A stretch of 64,000 bases of DNA. It comes from Planctomycetaceae bacterium. GTDB taxonomy: Bacteria > Planctomycetota > Planctomycetia > Planctomycetales > Planctomycetaceae. The notes beneath the pieces are model-generated. The model saw only the letters and a list, made by a program, of their open reading frames with translations. It ran no database searches and was not told the DNA's origin. Below are positions 43,290-54,362 of the stretch, piece after piece. The translations under genes were made by a program, and so were the position numbers. Where the stretch lies: NCBI GenBank assembly GCA_024742875.1, contig JANSXP010000004.1:159284-223283 (forward strand), read 5' to 3'. Each line of letters starts with the position of its first letter. The first letter of the stretch is position 1.

Positions 43290-44681
43290 TCACTTCGTCT
43301 TACGCGCCACTTCCGGACGATTGACCGATGGAAAGGCGGCAGACAGCTGACGTTTCACATTCGCGTGCTGAGGAGCGTCGGCCAGATTGTTCCACTCATA
43401 AGGATCCGCGTCGTGATCGTAGAGTTCTTCGCTGCCATCTTCGTAGCGGATGTATCGCCACTTTTCTGAGCGGACCGCATGCCGATTGCGTCCGTGAGTC
43501 GTCAGCGCCGGATGAGGCCAGGCGGCCGCCGGATCGCGGAGCAGTGAAACGATACTGCGGCCCTTAACGTGTTCGGGGACCGGCAGGTCTGTCAGTTCAC
43601 ACAACGTGGGATAAATGCTCATGAAGTCCACTGTTCTGGAGCTGATCGCTCCCTGTGGAGTCACTCCCGGCGCCTTCCAGATGAGCGGTGCGCGAGTGGC
43701 TTCTTCCCACAGGGCGAATTTTCGCCAGTGGTGCTTTTCGCCCAGATGCCAGCCATGGTCGCCCCACAGCACCACGATGGTATTGTCAAAATGTGCGGAC
43801 GCCTCGAACGCATCCAGCAGTCGTCCCAGTTGCGTGTCCGCATAAGTCACCGAAGCAAGGTACGCCTGGATGGCCTGCTTCCACGCCTTGCCGTCACGAA
43901 TCGCACGATGATCACCGCCCGGCTTTGCCGTCTTTACGCCTAGTTCCGGAATGTCGTCCAGATCATTTTCCCGGAAGGGGGGCAGTTCGATCTGTTCCAG
44001 CGGATGCATGTCAAAATATTTTTTGGGCACGCTCCACGGCATGTGCGGCCGAAAGATGCCGCACGCGAGGAAAAAGGGGCGCTTGCGTCCTGTTTGCTGC
44101 AGTTCTTCGATGCAGTAGTTCACCGTGAAGTAATCGCCAACAGCGTCATCTTCGCCTTTGAGCACACTCCACCGCACACCGTTGAAGTCACTCTTGCTGA
44201 ACGCCCCCAGCGATCGCACTTTGGGACGCTTCAGATAGTCATCCCACTCCTGACGTCGACCATACGTGCCGTGGTAAATTTTGCCCGCTCCAGTCACCCG
44301 ATAACCGTGTGCGCGAAAATGAGAGTTGAGCGTCTGCTCGGGCGCGATGTGGGGACGATAATCGTTGGAATTGTGGTACACGCCTGTTGTCGACGGCCGC
44401 ATACCGGACATGAGCGCGGCGCGGGAGGGGTTGCAGGCGGGCGCTGCACAGTAGGCGTGCCGAAAGCTGACCCCCCAGGCAGCCAGGCGATCCAGCTGTG
44501 GCGTGATGGTCTGTCGATTGCGCTGCAGGTGTCCGACCCAGTGGTTGAGGTCGTCGACGGCGATGAACAGCACATTGGGGGGCGACTGATCGGCGGTTGC
44601 CGGCCCGATTGCCAGCAGACAGAAGGCAATTGCCAGACACCCCGTCCCCTCTGTTGATCTTCGTGACGTTGCATCACGCAT
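43290..44681 (-). CDS. Sulfatase (iduronate-2-sulfatase-like)
   Basis: NVLFIAVDDLNHWVG; catalytic ACNPSRAALMSG; VVLWGDHGWHLGEKHHWRKFALWEEATRAPLIW. Confidence 0.93.
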   Translation of the reverse strand: MRDATSRRSTEGTGCLAIAFCLLAIGPATADQSPPNVLFIAVDDLNHWVGHLQRNRQTITPQLDRLAAWGVSFRHAYCAAPACNPSRAALMSGMRPSTTGVYHNSNDYRPHIAPEQTLNSHFRAHGYRVTGAGKIYHGTYGRRQEWDDYLKRPKVRSLGAFSKSDFNGVRWSVLKGEDDAVGDYFTVNYCIEELQQTGRKRPFFLACGIFRPHMPWSVPKKYFDMHPLEQIELPPFRENDLDDIPELGVKTAKPGGDHRAIRDGKAWKQAIQAYLASVTYADTQLGRLLDAFEASAHFDNTIVVLWGDHGWHLGEKHHWRKFALWEEATRAPLIWKAPGVTPQGAISSRTVDFMSIYPTLCELTDLPVPEHVKGRSIVSLLRDPAAAWPHPALTTHGRNRHAVRSEKWRYIRYEDGSEELYDHDADPYEWNNLADAPQHANVKRQLSAAFPSVNRPEVARKTK

Positions 44682-44953
44682 TCCCACGCCTCCCAAAACT
44701 ACTGATTGGTGGCCACGGATTGGGCCACGGATTGAGGCGGTCAGCCGACACAGTCGGTGCGACCGTCATCACCACACGCCTAATTCGTGCGGACAGGCTA
44801 CTGCCTGACGATTTTCACGCAAGTATGAGTCTGATGCAAAATGGCAACATACGCTGCACTGTGTTCTGACAGGCCATCGAGACGCCGGCCAGCAGGACAA
44901 ACCGGACACGACGAATTTCGTGTGAATTCCGAGCACACAGAAGGGACCTCACC

Positions 44954-45721
44954 ATGAAGACATCCATTGCCAACCGTTACGCCGCGCGCATGCTGGCCGC
45001 CCGCACGCCCGCTGATTGCTGGCAGTGGCCCCAGTCCGCCGGCAATTCTCCGGCGGCTCCCGACCCACGCCTGCTCGATGGAGAAATTCGAGGCCTCACG
45101 GCGCGGGTCACTCTCGGAGATGGCACGCTGGTCGAAGCCGGCATTCGGGCAGTCTCGCAGCACGACGTGGTGCTGCTGGTTAACGACCCAGCAAAGATTC
45201 CCGTACAGGGGCAGATCGTCAGCATGCGTGTCTGCCTGAAAGGTGACGTCCTGCTGGATGAGTTGCAATGCATTCTGCACTGGTCGGGAATTGTCCACGG
45301 TCAGGCACTGGTCGCACTGTTCACCGTGGAGCCCATGGGAGCCATCGCCAAACAGTGGCAGGGATCGGGACAGCGGGGCGAGATTCGGTTTCCCATTGAT
45401 GTGCCAGCCGCTCTGGAGTGCGAAGAAGACGAACCGGCCTATGGGCGAATCGTCGACTACTCGCTGAGCGGCTGTCGTTTTCACTGTGTCGACGAAATCG
45501 AGCTGAGCGTGGAGTATGAAACGACCGTGCTGTTCCCGCATGCAACCGTAGAACTGAATCTCACACCACGCTGGGTGCTGAACTCAGAAGACAGTTTTCA
45601 GCTGGGATGTTCGTTCCGACCGGAGCAGGGCGTGTTGATGGCCTGCCGACATCACCCGGCTGCCACGGGACTGAGTTTTCCGCTGGAACCCAAAACAGCC
45701 GACTGGACGCCGCAAAGCTAA
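44954..45721 (+). CDS. PilZ domain-containing protein
   Basis: C-terminal half has RGEIR (RxxxR) and DYSLSG ([DN]xSxxG) c-di-GMP-binding motifs. Confidence 0.7.
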   Translation: MKTSIANRYAARMLAARTPADCWQWPQSAGNSPAAPDPRLLDGEIRGLTARVTLGDGTLVEAGIRAVSQHDVVLLVNDPAKIPVQGQIVSMRVCLKGDVLLDELQCILHWSGIVHGQALVALFTVEPMGAIAKQWQGSGQRGEIRFPIDVPAALECEEDEPAYGRIVDYSLSGCRFHCVDEIELSVEYETTVLFPHATVELNLTPRWVLNSEDSFQLGCSFRPEQGVLMACRHHPAATGLSFPLEPKTADWTPQS

Positions 45722-45781
45722 CGCGCCGCAAAGCTAACGCGCCGCAAAGCTAACGCGCCGCAAAGCTAACGCGCCGCAAAG
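45708..45781 (+). repeat. 16-bp tandem repeat (cgccgcaaagctaacg)x4 plus partial
   Basis: Direct reading; first unit contains the stop codon of the PilZ gene. Confidence 0.95.
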
Positions 45782-45815
45782 ACTGCCAGGCCGCACGAAG
45801 CGGCCCGGCATACTG

Positions 45816-46181
45816 TCAGCTGGATCCGGTCGGATACGTCAAATCGAACTGGGGCGAACCGACGATCGGCCACAGCACAAGAAAGTGGTGGATCATATCG
45901 CTGAAGAACAGCGCCAGCCCGATCACCAGCATCCACCAGGCCAGTGACGCTGATCTTTTCCACAATCCACTGGCGATGAGCATCATCAGGCCACCGATGT
46001 AGCTGTGATGAATCCGCACACCGCACGTCAGACCAGCGAGGACGGACGCCGTATCCCGGGTGGATTCCAGGCGGAGCCCGAACCGCAGCACGCACGTCAG
46101 CAGTTCCAGCGCAATGGTCAGGCCGATAACCCACAGCCAGAACGACGAATGACGGCCTGGGCGTTCCGCAGAAGCAACCAT
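45816..46181 (-). CDS. Hypothetical membrane protein
   Basis: FWLWVIGLTIALELLTCVL, SYIGGLMMLIASGLW, LAWWMLVIGLALFFSDMIHHFLVLW; 4 nt downstream of sulfatase stop. Confidence 0.7.
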   Translation of the reverse strand: MVASAERPGRHSSFWLWVIGLTIALELLTCVLRFGLRLESTRDTASVLAGLTCGVRIHHSYIGGLMMLIASGLWKRSASLAWWMLVIGLALFFSDMIHHFLVLWPIVGSPQFDLTYPTGSS

Positions 46182-46185
46182 CAGC

Positions 46186-47799
46186 TTACCGATCGCGGAC
46201 TTTGACCTGCCACTCTTTGGACATCAGGCTCATATCCGAATCGTCCTCATACTGCTGACTGAGCGCAGCGAGATCTTTCTTCAGCCCGGCAATCACCTCA
46301 GCGTAGTCGGGATTGCTGTATTCGTTTTGAATCTCGTCCGGGTCTTTCTCCAGATCGTAAAACTCCCACTCGCCGAACTGATAAAACTGAATCAGCTTGT
46401 AGCGATCTGTGCGGATCCCGTTGTGCCGGGCCACCATGTGCACGCTCGGGTACTCGTAGTAGTGGTAGTACACAGACTTCCGCCAGTCAGACGGCGTTTC
46501 CCCTTTCAGCAGTGGCACCAGCGACGCGCCCTGCATGTCCGCTGGGATGTCGGCTCCGGCCATGTTCAAAAACGTCTCGGCATAGTCCAGATTCTGCACC
46601 AGATCCGTATTCACGCTGCCAGGCTGTGTGACGCCCGGCCATTTGACGATCAGCGGCATCTTCATGGATTCGTCGTACATCCAGCGTTTGTCGAACCAGC
46701 CATGGTCACCCAGATAGAATCCCTGGTCTGACGAATAGATGACCACCGTGTTGTCGTCGAGCCCGTTCTCCTGCAGATACGTCATGAGGGTGCCCACGCT
46801 TTCGTCGACTCCCTTAATACATCTCAGATAGTTGCGGATGTAGCGATGATATTTCCACCGCACCAGTTCTTTGCCCGTCAGAGCCAGCTTACGCAGTTCG
46901 TTGTTCTTCGGTTCGAACGCCGCATCCCAGGCCTGGCGCTGAGCGGACGTCATGCGTTCCAGATTCTTCAGGCCGGAACGATCCATGGACTTGCCGGTAG
47001 GATTCCAGTTGGGCAGTTCCGGACCAAAACAATCGGCCACCAGATTGAGATGGCCGTCGATGCCCATTTCGTGAAACCGAGCCGGACTCGCATTGTCAGC
47101 ATAGTTGTCAAACAGCGTGGATGGCTCTGGAATCGTGATGTCGTCGTACAGCGTGAGATGACGCAGCGCGGGCATCCATGTGCGGTGTGGCGCTTTGTGC
47201 TGGCACATCAGCATAAACGGCTGATCACCGCCCGCGTTTTCCTTCAGCCAGTCAATCGCCACATCTGTGACGATGTCCGTGCAGTAGCCTTCAACTGTCT
47301 CACGGCCCTGGGGTGTTTTGAAGATCGGGTTGTAATACTGCCCCTGGCCTGGCAGCACCTTCCAGAAATCAAAACCCTGCGGGTCAGTTCCCAGATGCCA
47401 CTTGCCGATCATTGCCGTGCGATAGCCTTCTTTTTGCAGCAGCTTGGGAAATGTCTGCTGGTCCCCGTTGAAGCGATCACCGTTGTCCATGAAGCCATTA
47501 ACATGACTGTGCTTGCCCGTCTGAATGACAGCACGACTGGGACCACAGATGCTGTTGGTGCAGAAACTGTTCCGAAACACCATTCCCTGAGCGGCCAGCT
47601 TGTCAATATTGGGCGTGGGGTTCACGCCTTTCAGCCAGCCGTCGTAGGCACCGATGGCGTGCGGCGCATGATCATCGGTAAAGATGAAGACGATATTGGG
47701 CCGTTTGGCCGCCTCGGTCGCACGACACACGGGGGAAACGCAGACAGAAGCCGCAAGGGCGAACAACAGTACGACAGACAGACGAAGGGGATTCCGCAT
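46186..47799 (-). CDS. Sulfatase
   Basis: [18 protein letters not shown]; catalytic [51 protein letters not shown]. Confidence 0.94.
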   Translation of the reverse strand: MRNPLRLSVVLLFALAASVCVSPVCRATEAAKRPNIVFIFTDDHAPHAIGAYDGWLKGVNPTPNIDKLAAQGMVFRNSFCTNSICGPSRAVIQTGKHSHVNGFMDNGDRFNGDQQTFPKLLQKEGYRTAMIGKWHLGTDPQGFDFWKVLPGQGQYYNPIFKTPQGRETVEGYCTDIVTDVAIDWLKENAGGDQPFMLMCQHKAPHRTWMPALRHLTLYDDITIPEPSTLFDNYADNASPARFHEMGIDGHLNLVADCFGPELPNWNPTGKSMDRSGLKNLERMTSAQRQAWDAAFEPKNNELRKLALTGKELVRWKYHRYIRNYLRCIKGVDESVGTLMTYLQENGLDDNTVVIYSSDQGFYLGDHGWFDKRWMYDESMKMPLIVKWPGVTQPGSVNTDLVQNLDYAETFLNMAGADIPADMQGASLVPLLKGETPSDWRKSVYYHYYEYPSVHMVARHNGIRTDRYKLIQFYQFGEWEFYDLEKDPDEIQNEYSNPDYAEVIAGLKKDLAALSQQYEDDSDMSLMSKEWQVKVRDR

Positions 47800-47882
47800 A
47801 GTGATTCCGAACGACAGCAGGATGAACAGTCAGAACTGCCATAATCGCGGTCGCTGCGGCGAATCTCAACCGATCGCCCGAA

Positions 47883-48128
47883 TTAGCCGCCGCTGACAGG
47901 CGGAAAGCAGGCCACTTCGTCGCTTTCCTGCAGCGTCTGATCGTTATTCGTGAATTCCCCGTTCACCGCGATGTGCAGTGTGACTGCCGCCGCTGTCAGT
48001 TGCGGCCAGTTGTCTGCCAGCGTCTGACGCAGAGTCTGCACATCAGCTCCCTCCGTCAGTTCAACACTGATGTGCGACTGACCGACCGCCTCTTTGGCAG
48101 CCGCAAACAAGAGGATGGTCAGCTTCAT
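47883..48128 (-). CDS. moaD: MoaD/ThiS family (molybdopterin synthase small subunit)
   Basis: MKLTILLFAAAKEAVGQSHISVEL...LHIAVNGEFTNNDQTLQESDEVACFPPVSGG. Confidence 0.85.
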   Translation of the reverse strand: MKLTILLFAAAKEAVGQSHISVELTEGADVQTLRQTLADNWPQLTAAAVTLHIAVNGEFTNNDQTLQESDEVACFPPVSGG

Positions 48129-51100
48129 GACATGATGTTTCCGAAAGGTCGAGATTTGAACGCGGCCTCCAGTTCGGGCATCAGTCCGTAGGCAAACGCC
48201 ATGATCTTCAGCGGATGAACGGTGGGGATTGAGGCCGCCTGCTCCATCTGCATCCGACAGCTGCTGCAGTCGGTAATGCCGGCATCGACGCGTATCGTCT
48301 TCATCTGGTCAATCAGCTCTTTGCCAATCGACAGCGACTGCTCAAAGTGCTCGGCCGCCAGACCAAAGGTGCCCGCCATGCCACTGCACCCTTTTTCGAT
48401 CCGCACCACTTCCACTCCAGGGATGAGCTCCATGAGGTTGCAAAGTCCGGTCTGCGGTCCCAGCGCCTTCACGTGACACGGTGTGTGATAGGCGACCTGC
48501 AGATCCAGACGTGTAAAGTCTTTTCGCAGTCGTCCCTGCTGATGCAGATCCCACAGGAACGTACCCGCGTCAAACGTTTGTTCGGCCACTATCTGCACGC
48601 CCCGTTCACTGCTCAGCAGAGGGTATTCGTTCTTCAGGCACAGCGCGGCCGATGGCTCTGTGCAAACGATGGGATATCCTTCACGCGCATGTTCACTCAA
48701 CTCGGCGATGTTGGCATCCGCCACTTCCCTGGCGGCGTCCAGATCGCCCACCGCAATCATGGCCATGCCGGACACAGACTGCTGCTGGGGAATATGCACA
48801 CGAAAGCCGTTGTGCTGCAGAATCCGCACAAAGGCTTCTGCCAGCTGGGGATCGTGATGGTTGGCAAAGTAGTCCACAAAATAGACCACTGTGGGCACCT
48901 GCGACGTGGGGTCCGCCGTATTGTGTTCACTGCGCACGCGCGGTGACTTCAGAAAAGGCCGCCGGGCGAATCGTGGCAAACGCCGTTTCTCTGCCAGCCC
49001 CAGTGTCTTGCGGAGAACAGCGCGAGAAATTCCGTAGCGGATCAGCCGGTTGGCCATGATGGTGAAGCGACTGGCAAACCGCGCGTAAGTGTGAAATCGG
49101 GACAACAGCCAGTCCGCGTTATCCAGACCGTTAACGGCCACATTCTGCGCGCGGGCTTCGAGCATCAAATGGGGAATGTCCACGCCCGAGGGGCACTCCA
49201 GTTCACACTGCTTGCAGTTAAAACAGCTCTCCGCCACTTCGCGGGCGGCCTGCGAAGACAGCAGTTCTTCCGGCTCTTCGCCGCTGACCAGACGGCGAAG
49301 CAGATTGGCCTTGCCACGCGGCGCGAGCGCCTCCTGCTCGCCCTCATGGAAAAACGGGCACATCCGGCTGAGAATCGAAGTGGTCCGACACGATCCGCAG
49401 CCGTTGCAGCGACTGGCCGTCTGAATGGCCGTTTCCTCACTCCAGTTCAGTTGCAGAATGGGCAGAAGACTGGCCTCGCCATCGCTGGCCGGTGGCTCCT
49501 GGCGAGCCGACACACGCCGCAGATTGCGAACCGTCAGCCTGCCGTCGTCGCTGATAATCTTGTCGGGATTCAGCAGTTTTTGGGGGTCAAAGATCTCCTT
49601 CACCTGCTTAAAACGGCTGTACAACGGACCGTACTGCGATCGAATGAAGGCCGTTCGCGACAGTCCGTCGCCGTGCTCACCGCTAATTGTGCCGCCCACG
49701 GTTTTCACGTGGCGGTACAGATCCCGCGCGATGGCTTCGACCTGCTCGGCCCGACCGGGCAGTGGCGTGGGCAGCATCGGCCGCAGGTGCAGCTGCCCGG
49801 ACGCCGCATGGGCGTACAGCGTGGCGGTCACTTCGTGTTTTTGAAACGCCTTTTGCGCCAGTTTTAAAAAGCCGGAAATCTCCGCCGGCGGCACCGCGAT
49901 ATCCTCCACAAAGGCTAACGGCCGCGAGTCGCCCCTGAGTCGGGCCAGCAGCGACACAACGCTGCCCGGAATGGTCCACAGAAAATCAATCTCGTCCGCC
50001 TCAAACACGGTCCGAGTGGTGACGAACTGATGATCCATCGAATTCAGCAATACGTTGGCATTGCGTGTCTTCTGCTGCACATCCGAAGCGCTGATGCCGT
50101 TAAATTCCAGAAACAGGCCCGCCTCTGCGTCGGAACGCACCACATCACGAACGGCCGAATCAGAATCCCGTGCCAGGCTCAACAGCCGGCGGTCGAGCAG
50201 ATCACAGGCCCCCGGCTCCAGCACAAGCAGCACCTGCATGGCCTGCAGAGCGGCTTCCATACTGCCGAACATCAGCACCATCATCCCGCGGTGACGGGAG
50301 ATCGGCATCGTGTGCAGCGTGGCTTCGGTGATGATGCCCAGAGTTCCTTCCGAGCCGGCCAGCAGGCGCGGAAAATCAAGACCACCACGGCTAAGCACGC
50401 CCCGCAGCATGTAACCACTGCAGTTGCGCAGCAGCGGCGGCTGGTGAGTTTCAATTTCCTCCGCAGCCTGCTGCAACACGTTCGACAGTCGCTCCATCAG
50501 ATCCACGCGACGGGTCGCCGGAGTGAGATCGGCCAGCGGCAATGTCTCATTCAGCACGGGTGCAGCAAATCCACCCGCCGCCGAGGGACTCTCGTTGACG
50601 ATCGTCTGAGGACGATCAGCGCGGGTCTGGTCTCCCGGCACTTCGCGGCCCAGTTCCAGCGTCTGGCCTCCCATCAACACGCACTGCAGACTCTGCAAAT
50701 GATCCCGCGTGGACCCGACGCGAAACGCGTGGGATCCTGCCGCGTCCACGCCAATCATGCCGCCAATCGTGGTGATGGCCGAGTTGGACGGATCAGGCGC
50801 GAAGTATCGTCCGTGCTCTTTCAAACGGGCGTTCAGGGCAGCGCGGGTGATTCCCGGCTGCACACGCACGGTGTCACGATCAACGGCAATCAACCGGTTC
50901 ATATAGCGGGAAAAATCGAGCACGATACCCCGCCCAAGACAACCGCCCGCCAGTCCCGTTCCGGCTCCGCGGGCAATCAGGGGGATATTGGACCGGGAAG
51001 AGTAGGCGGCCAGCAACTCGACATCACCGGTCGAACGGGGAAACGCCACAGCCAGGGGCTTGATCTCGTACAGGCTGGCGTCCGTCGCATACAGCGCAGT

Positions 51101-51178
51101 GGTCACGTCATCGATTCGCAGGTCCCCTTCCAGCGAATCAACCAGATCTTCCGCTATCTGTCGGCGAACGTCTTCCAA
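48125..51178 (-). CDS. FAD-binding and Fe-S-binding oxidoreductase (D-lactate dehydrogenase/GlpC-type fusion)
   Basis: PRSTGDVELLAAYSSRSNIPLIARGAGTGLAGGCLGRGIVLDFSRYMN; CFNCKQCELECPSGVDIPHLM; C-terminal Cys-rich CCG-type domain. Confidence 0.92.
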   Translation of the reverse strand: MEDVRRQIAEDLVDSLEGDLRIDDVTTALYATDASLYEIKPLAVAFPRSTGDVELLAAYSSRSNIPLIARGAGTGLAGGCLGRGIVLDFSRYMNRLIAVDRDTVRVQPGITRAALNARLKEHGRYFAPDPSNSAITTIGGMIGVDAAGSHAFRVGSTRDHLQSLQCVLMGGQTLELGREVPGDQTRADRPQTIVNESPSAAGGFAAPVLNETLPLADLTPATRRVDLMERLSNVLQQAAEEIETHQPPLLRNCSGYMLRGVLSRGGLDFPRLLAGSEGTLGIITEATLHTMPISRHRGMMVLMFGSMEAALQAMQVLLVLEPGACDLLDRRLLSLARDSDSAVRDVVRSDAEAGLFLEFNGISASDVQQKTRNANVLLNSMDHQFVTTRTVFEADEIDFLWTIPGSVVSLLARLRGDSRPLAFVEDIAVPPAEISGFLKLAQKAFQKHEVTATLYAHAASGQLHLRPMLPTPLPGRAEQVEAIARDLYRHVKTVGGTISGEHGDGLSRTAFIRSQYGPLYSRFKQVKEIFDPQKLLNPDKIISDDGRLTVRNLRRVSARQEPPASDGEASLLPILQLNWSEETAIQTASRCNGCGSCRTTSILSRMCPFFHEGEQEALAPRGKANLLRRLVSGEEPEELLSSQAAREVAESCFNCKQCELECPSGVDIPHLMLEARAQNVAVNGLDNADWLLSRFHTYARFASRFTIMANRLIRYGISRAVLRKTLGLAEKRRLPRFARRPFLKSPRVRSEHNTADPTSQVPTVVYFVDYFANHHDPQLAEAFVRILQHNGFRVHIPQQQSVSGMAMIAVGDLDAAREVADANIAELSEHAREGYPIVCTEPSAALCLKNEYPLLSSERGVQIVAEQTFDAGTFLWDLHQQGRLRKDFTRLDLQVAYHTPCHVKALGPQTGLCNLMELIPGVEVVRIEKGCSGMAGTFGLAAEHFEQSLSIGKELIDQMKTIRVDAGITDCSSCRMQMEQAASIPTVHPLKIMAFAYGLMPELEAAFKSRPFGNIMS

Positions 51179-51181
51179 ACG

Positions 51182-51658
51182 TCAGTTCTTCGATGCGTGT
51201 TCCGCGGAATCCTGCCGCTTTTTCATCTGGATATACCGCTCGCTGACTTCCAGATCGAACGCCCCGTGCTGCTCATTGAGAGCCGTACGTCGATGCCGTG
51301 CGCGACAGCGATAACAAACCAGCATATCCGCCATGAAGGTGTACAATAGCATGTCCACCAGCGCGAACGCCATCAGCACACCCAAAGCCAGTTCCGGGTG
51401 GTGATTGTACCAGGCGATCGTGCTCAGGATGATCCCGCAGCCAACCATCGCCAGCCCCAGACCGGGAGGAAAATCCTTCTGGCGCCACAGATCGCTGCAG
51501 CCGCACACACGACAGCGATGGCAGTAATCGCCATCGAAGTCGCCAGCCCCCTCATCACGCGACCAGTCACAGTGGGAACAGCGAACGGGCCCCTGTGCCG
51601 GATCGGGCGTACAGGAGGATCGTTTCATACATACCGGACACTCAAAAATGATCTGCAT
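51182..51658 (-). CDS. Zinc-ribbon membrane protein, hypothetical
   Basis: Multiple CxxC pairs (CPVCMK, CSHCDW, CHRCRVCGC, CYRCRA) around two TM segments. Confidence 0.7.
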   Translation of the reverse strand: MQIIFECPVCMKRSSCTPDPAQGPVRCSHCDWSRDEGAGDFDGDYCHRCRVCGCSDLWRQKDFPPGLGLAMVGCGIILSTIAWYNHHPELALGVLMAFALVDMLLYTFMADMLVCYRCRARHRRTALNEQHGAFDLEVSERYIQMKKRQDSAEHASKN

Positions 51659-51765
51659 GAATTTGCCTCCGGCATCAGCCGTCTGCTGTCAGTAATCCGT
51701 ATTCCGTAAATTCCAATTCCCGAGCATCGGGCCGCCACAGTCAGGCGGTGCTCAGATCCGGTCCG

Positions 51766-52596
51766 CTAGTACGGCACGGACGTGGCGCGTTCCAGAAGAA
51801 TGGCCGTCATCTCACCCATAAACGCCAGAATCAGACCGGCAAACAGGACTCCGGTCGCGGACTGCGTATTACGGTGTTTCATAATCCGCCAGACCATGAG
51901 CGTTGTCACAGCGGGGGTCACAATGCCACCAGCCCACCGCATTCCCAGCCAGATGCGCTGCGTCATTTCAGCCACCATTCCAAACTCCAGCAGCGCCCAG
52001 CAGGACGCCGTCAGCCTCAGTGCAGCGGCCACCAGAATGGCCACGTTGAACCACAGCAGCGGACGAATGCTCATCGTAGGTGTTGTCAGATACCAGTGCC
52101 CCAGCAGCATGCCGGTCAGCATCCCGCCAACGACACCAGCGGACGAGACGTCTGCCAGCAGTTGCAGGGGCAGATGCTTACCCGACGACTGCCAGGAGCT
52201 TAGCAGCAGCATCGTCGAGCAGGTCAGCAGCAATACGAAGATGCACAGGTTACCGGGGAGGCGTCGCCCCAGCGCCCAGACAACAGACCCGAGGTAACTG
52301 ACCACGCAGGCGACGATCGACAGATTGCGAATTCTCTGTTGTGCGGCAGCGGAGAGAGTCGATGGCTGTGTCTCGCTGACGGCAGACTCCGTCTGCCGGT
52401 CTGATGGCGCGGCGGCGACAGATGACGCGGATGGTTCGGCCTCCACCGAAAACAGCAGCGCGGCGAGAACACACAGTCCCAGCAGCACCCGCATTTGAAT
52501 GCGAAAAAAACCGTCGGTCACTTCCTGCCGCGGCATCAGCCACCACATCAGTGTGATCCCGGCAGCCAGTTTCAGGACAAACAGTGCGGCAATCAT
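51766..52596 (-). CDS. Hypothetical multi-TM protein
   Basis: Several hydrophobic segments (FVLKLAAGITLMWWLM, LLGLCVLAALLF, ...). Confidence 0.65.
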   Translation of the reverse strand: MIAALFVLKLAAGITLMWWLMPRQEVTDGFFRIQMRVLLGLCVLAALLFSVEAEPSASSVAAAPSDRQTESAVSETQPSTLSAAAQQRIRNLSIVACVVSYLGSVVWALGRRLPGNLCIFVLLLTCSTMLLLSSWQSSGKHLPLQLLADVSSAGVVGGMLTGMLLGHWYLTTPTMSIRPLLWFNVAILVAAALRLTASCWALLEFGMVAEMTQRIWLGMRWAGGIVTPAVTTLMVWRIMKHRNTQSATGVLFAGLILAFMGEMTAILLERATSVPY

Positions 52597-52635
52597 AAGG
52601 GCCTCACTTCCGGCAGGCAGTCCATGTCCGCACGA

Positions 52636-53250
52636 TTACTTCTTGTTAATCAGCGCCATGGCTTCGGCGCGGCTGGCGGGATCTTTTTTCAGCAACCCGC
52701 GAACGGCGCTCGTAATTGTCAGCGCCCCCGGTTTGCGAACACCGCGAATCGTCATGCAGGTGTGCTCGGCTTCCAGCACAACAATCACGCCTTTGGCCCC
52801 GAGTTCGGACTCCACCAGATCAGCCACCGTGTGCGTCATACGCTCCTGGACCTGGGGGCGCCGGGACACTTCATCCACAACCCGCGCCAGCTTACTCAGG
52901 CCCGTCACTTTTCCTCTTGGGATGTAGCCAACGTGCGCCGTGCCAATAAACGGAAGCAGGTGATGTTCACACATACTGTGAAACGAGATGTCGCGCACCA
53001 GGACCATCTCATCATATTCTTCTTCAAACACCTTATGCAGATGCCGCCCCGGTTCCATGTGAAGTCCACCAAACATCTCCGCGTACATGCGGGCGACGCG
53101 AGCCGGCGTTTCCAAAAGACCATCGCGGTCCGGGTTCTCTCCAACGGCTGAGAGAATCTCGCGGATCGCCGCCTCGATACGAGGTTTGTCGATGTAGCGT
53201 TCCTCGGGAGGCGTGGCTCCGGAACCCAGTGTTTCATTCAATTCAGACAT
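52636..53250 (-). CDS. folE: GTP cyclohydrolase I
   Basis: [73 protein letters not shown]. Confidence 0.97.
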   Translation of the reverse strand: MSELNETLGSGATPPEERYIDKPRIEAAIREILSAVGENPDRDGLLETPARVARMYAEMFGGLHMEPGRHLHKVFEEEYDEMVLVRDISFHSMCEHHLLPFIGTAHVGYIPRGKVTGLSKLARVVDEVSRRPQVQERMTHTVADLVESELGAKGVIVVLEAEHTCMTIRGVRKPGALTITSAVRGLLKKDPASRAEAMALINKK

Positions 53251-53471
53251 TTCGCCTGTTTCAATTTTTGCGGTGTGCGGCAGACGGCTCTGACAACCTT
53301 CTTCTGGCTGTCGGCGGAATCAGCTCGGTCGTCTGGAGTCGAGCATGGCGGCATGCCATTGTCTGGTGGGGCTTCGGCGGCCGGAAAGCAGTATGACGGG
53401 CAAAAGGGGCGGATTCACAAAAGCAATGACCGTTTTTCCATTTCAAAGAAGTTGTCTGCTGGTATGCCGCG

Positions 53472-54362
53472 TCAATCAGCGGGGCATTTTTCAGATCGCT
53501 GCCACGCATCACTCAGCCCCTCGCTCACATCATCAAACTGGTAGGAGAGGGTCCCGGCATACTGACTCACGACACGCTTGTTACCGCCCCGCGGTCGCCC
53601 ATTGGCCGGCCCGCCAAACACGGGGGCCGGTGCCTTTGCCAGGTGTGCCAGCCGTTCATAATAGGCGGCCCGCGTGAGCGTCCCTGAGTTGACAACGTTC
53701 ATCAGATCGGGAACGCCCTCTGCGGCAGCCATGTGGGCCACAGCCGTCACAGCATCGTCAACGTGTATCAGATTCAGCCACTGCTCCCCATCACCGGGCA
53801 ATGGCTTTTTTTCCCGCAGATCTTCCACACGCCGTAACAGACGATTCGGGCCGTAGATGCCTGCCATTCTCAGTACGCACACCTGAGTCGACGGAAATCT
53901 CTGCGCGACCAGCTGCCGGAGTCGTATTTCGGCCTGCAGACAGCACTCCCCGCCCTCCGTCTGCGGGGCGGGTTCTGTCGACTCATCAATGGCCGTGCCG
54001 ACCTGATCGCCATACACGCTGGTGCTGGAAACATAAAGGAACCGCTGGGGCGCAGACGACAGCTGCGAAACGAATCGTGTCAGCCCGTCAATCCAGACAG
54101 CCTGTCGGCTGTCGCCGGACGTGCGATCAAACCCCACCGCCCACAGCACAGTTTCTGCGGCGGGGAGCCGACCAGGCAGGCCATCTGCCGCGAGCTGGCC
54201 CAGCAGTGGAGTCAGACCACATCGGCGGAAAGATTCTGCTCGCTCAGTCGAACGTGTGATGGCCGACACACTGTCACCTGAGCTGACCCAGTATTGTGCT
54301 GCGCGAAGCCCCAGGTAGCCGCACCCGGCAATGAGTCGTGATGTCTGCTGCGAACTGGTCAT
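53472..54362 (-). CDS. NAD-dependent epimerase/dehydratase-like (atypical SDR)
   Basis: LIAGCGYLGLRAAQYWV; FLYVSSTSVYGDQVG; LRMAGIYGPNRLL; LIHVDDAVTAVAH. Confidence 0.88.
   Translation of the reverse strand: MTSSQQTSRLIAGCGYLGLRAAQYWVSSGDSVSAITRSTERAESFRRCGLTPLLGQLAADGLPGRLPAAETVLWAVGFDRTSGDSRQAVWIDGLTRFVSQLSSAPQRFLYVSSTSVYGDQVGTAIDESTEPAPQTEGGECCLQAEIRLRQLVAQRFPSTQVCVLRMAGIYGPNRLLRRVEDLREKKPLPGDGEQWLNLIHVDDAVTAVAHMAAAEGVPDLMNVVNSGTLTRAAYYERLAHLAKAPAPVFGGPANGRPRGGNKRVVSQYAGTLSYQFDDVSEGLSDAWQRSEKCPAD

Noticed and set aside
46846-47844. 332-aa + strand ORF
   Set aside because: Antisense to a sulfatase with clear catalytic motif.
50030-51349. 439-aa + strand ORF
   Set aside because: Antisense to the FAD/Fe-S oxidoreductase; no domain features.
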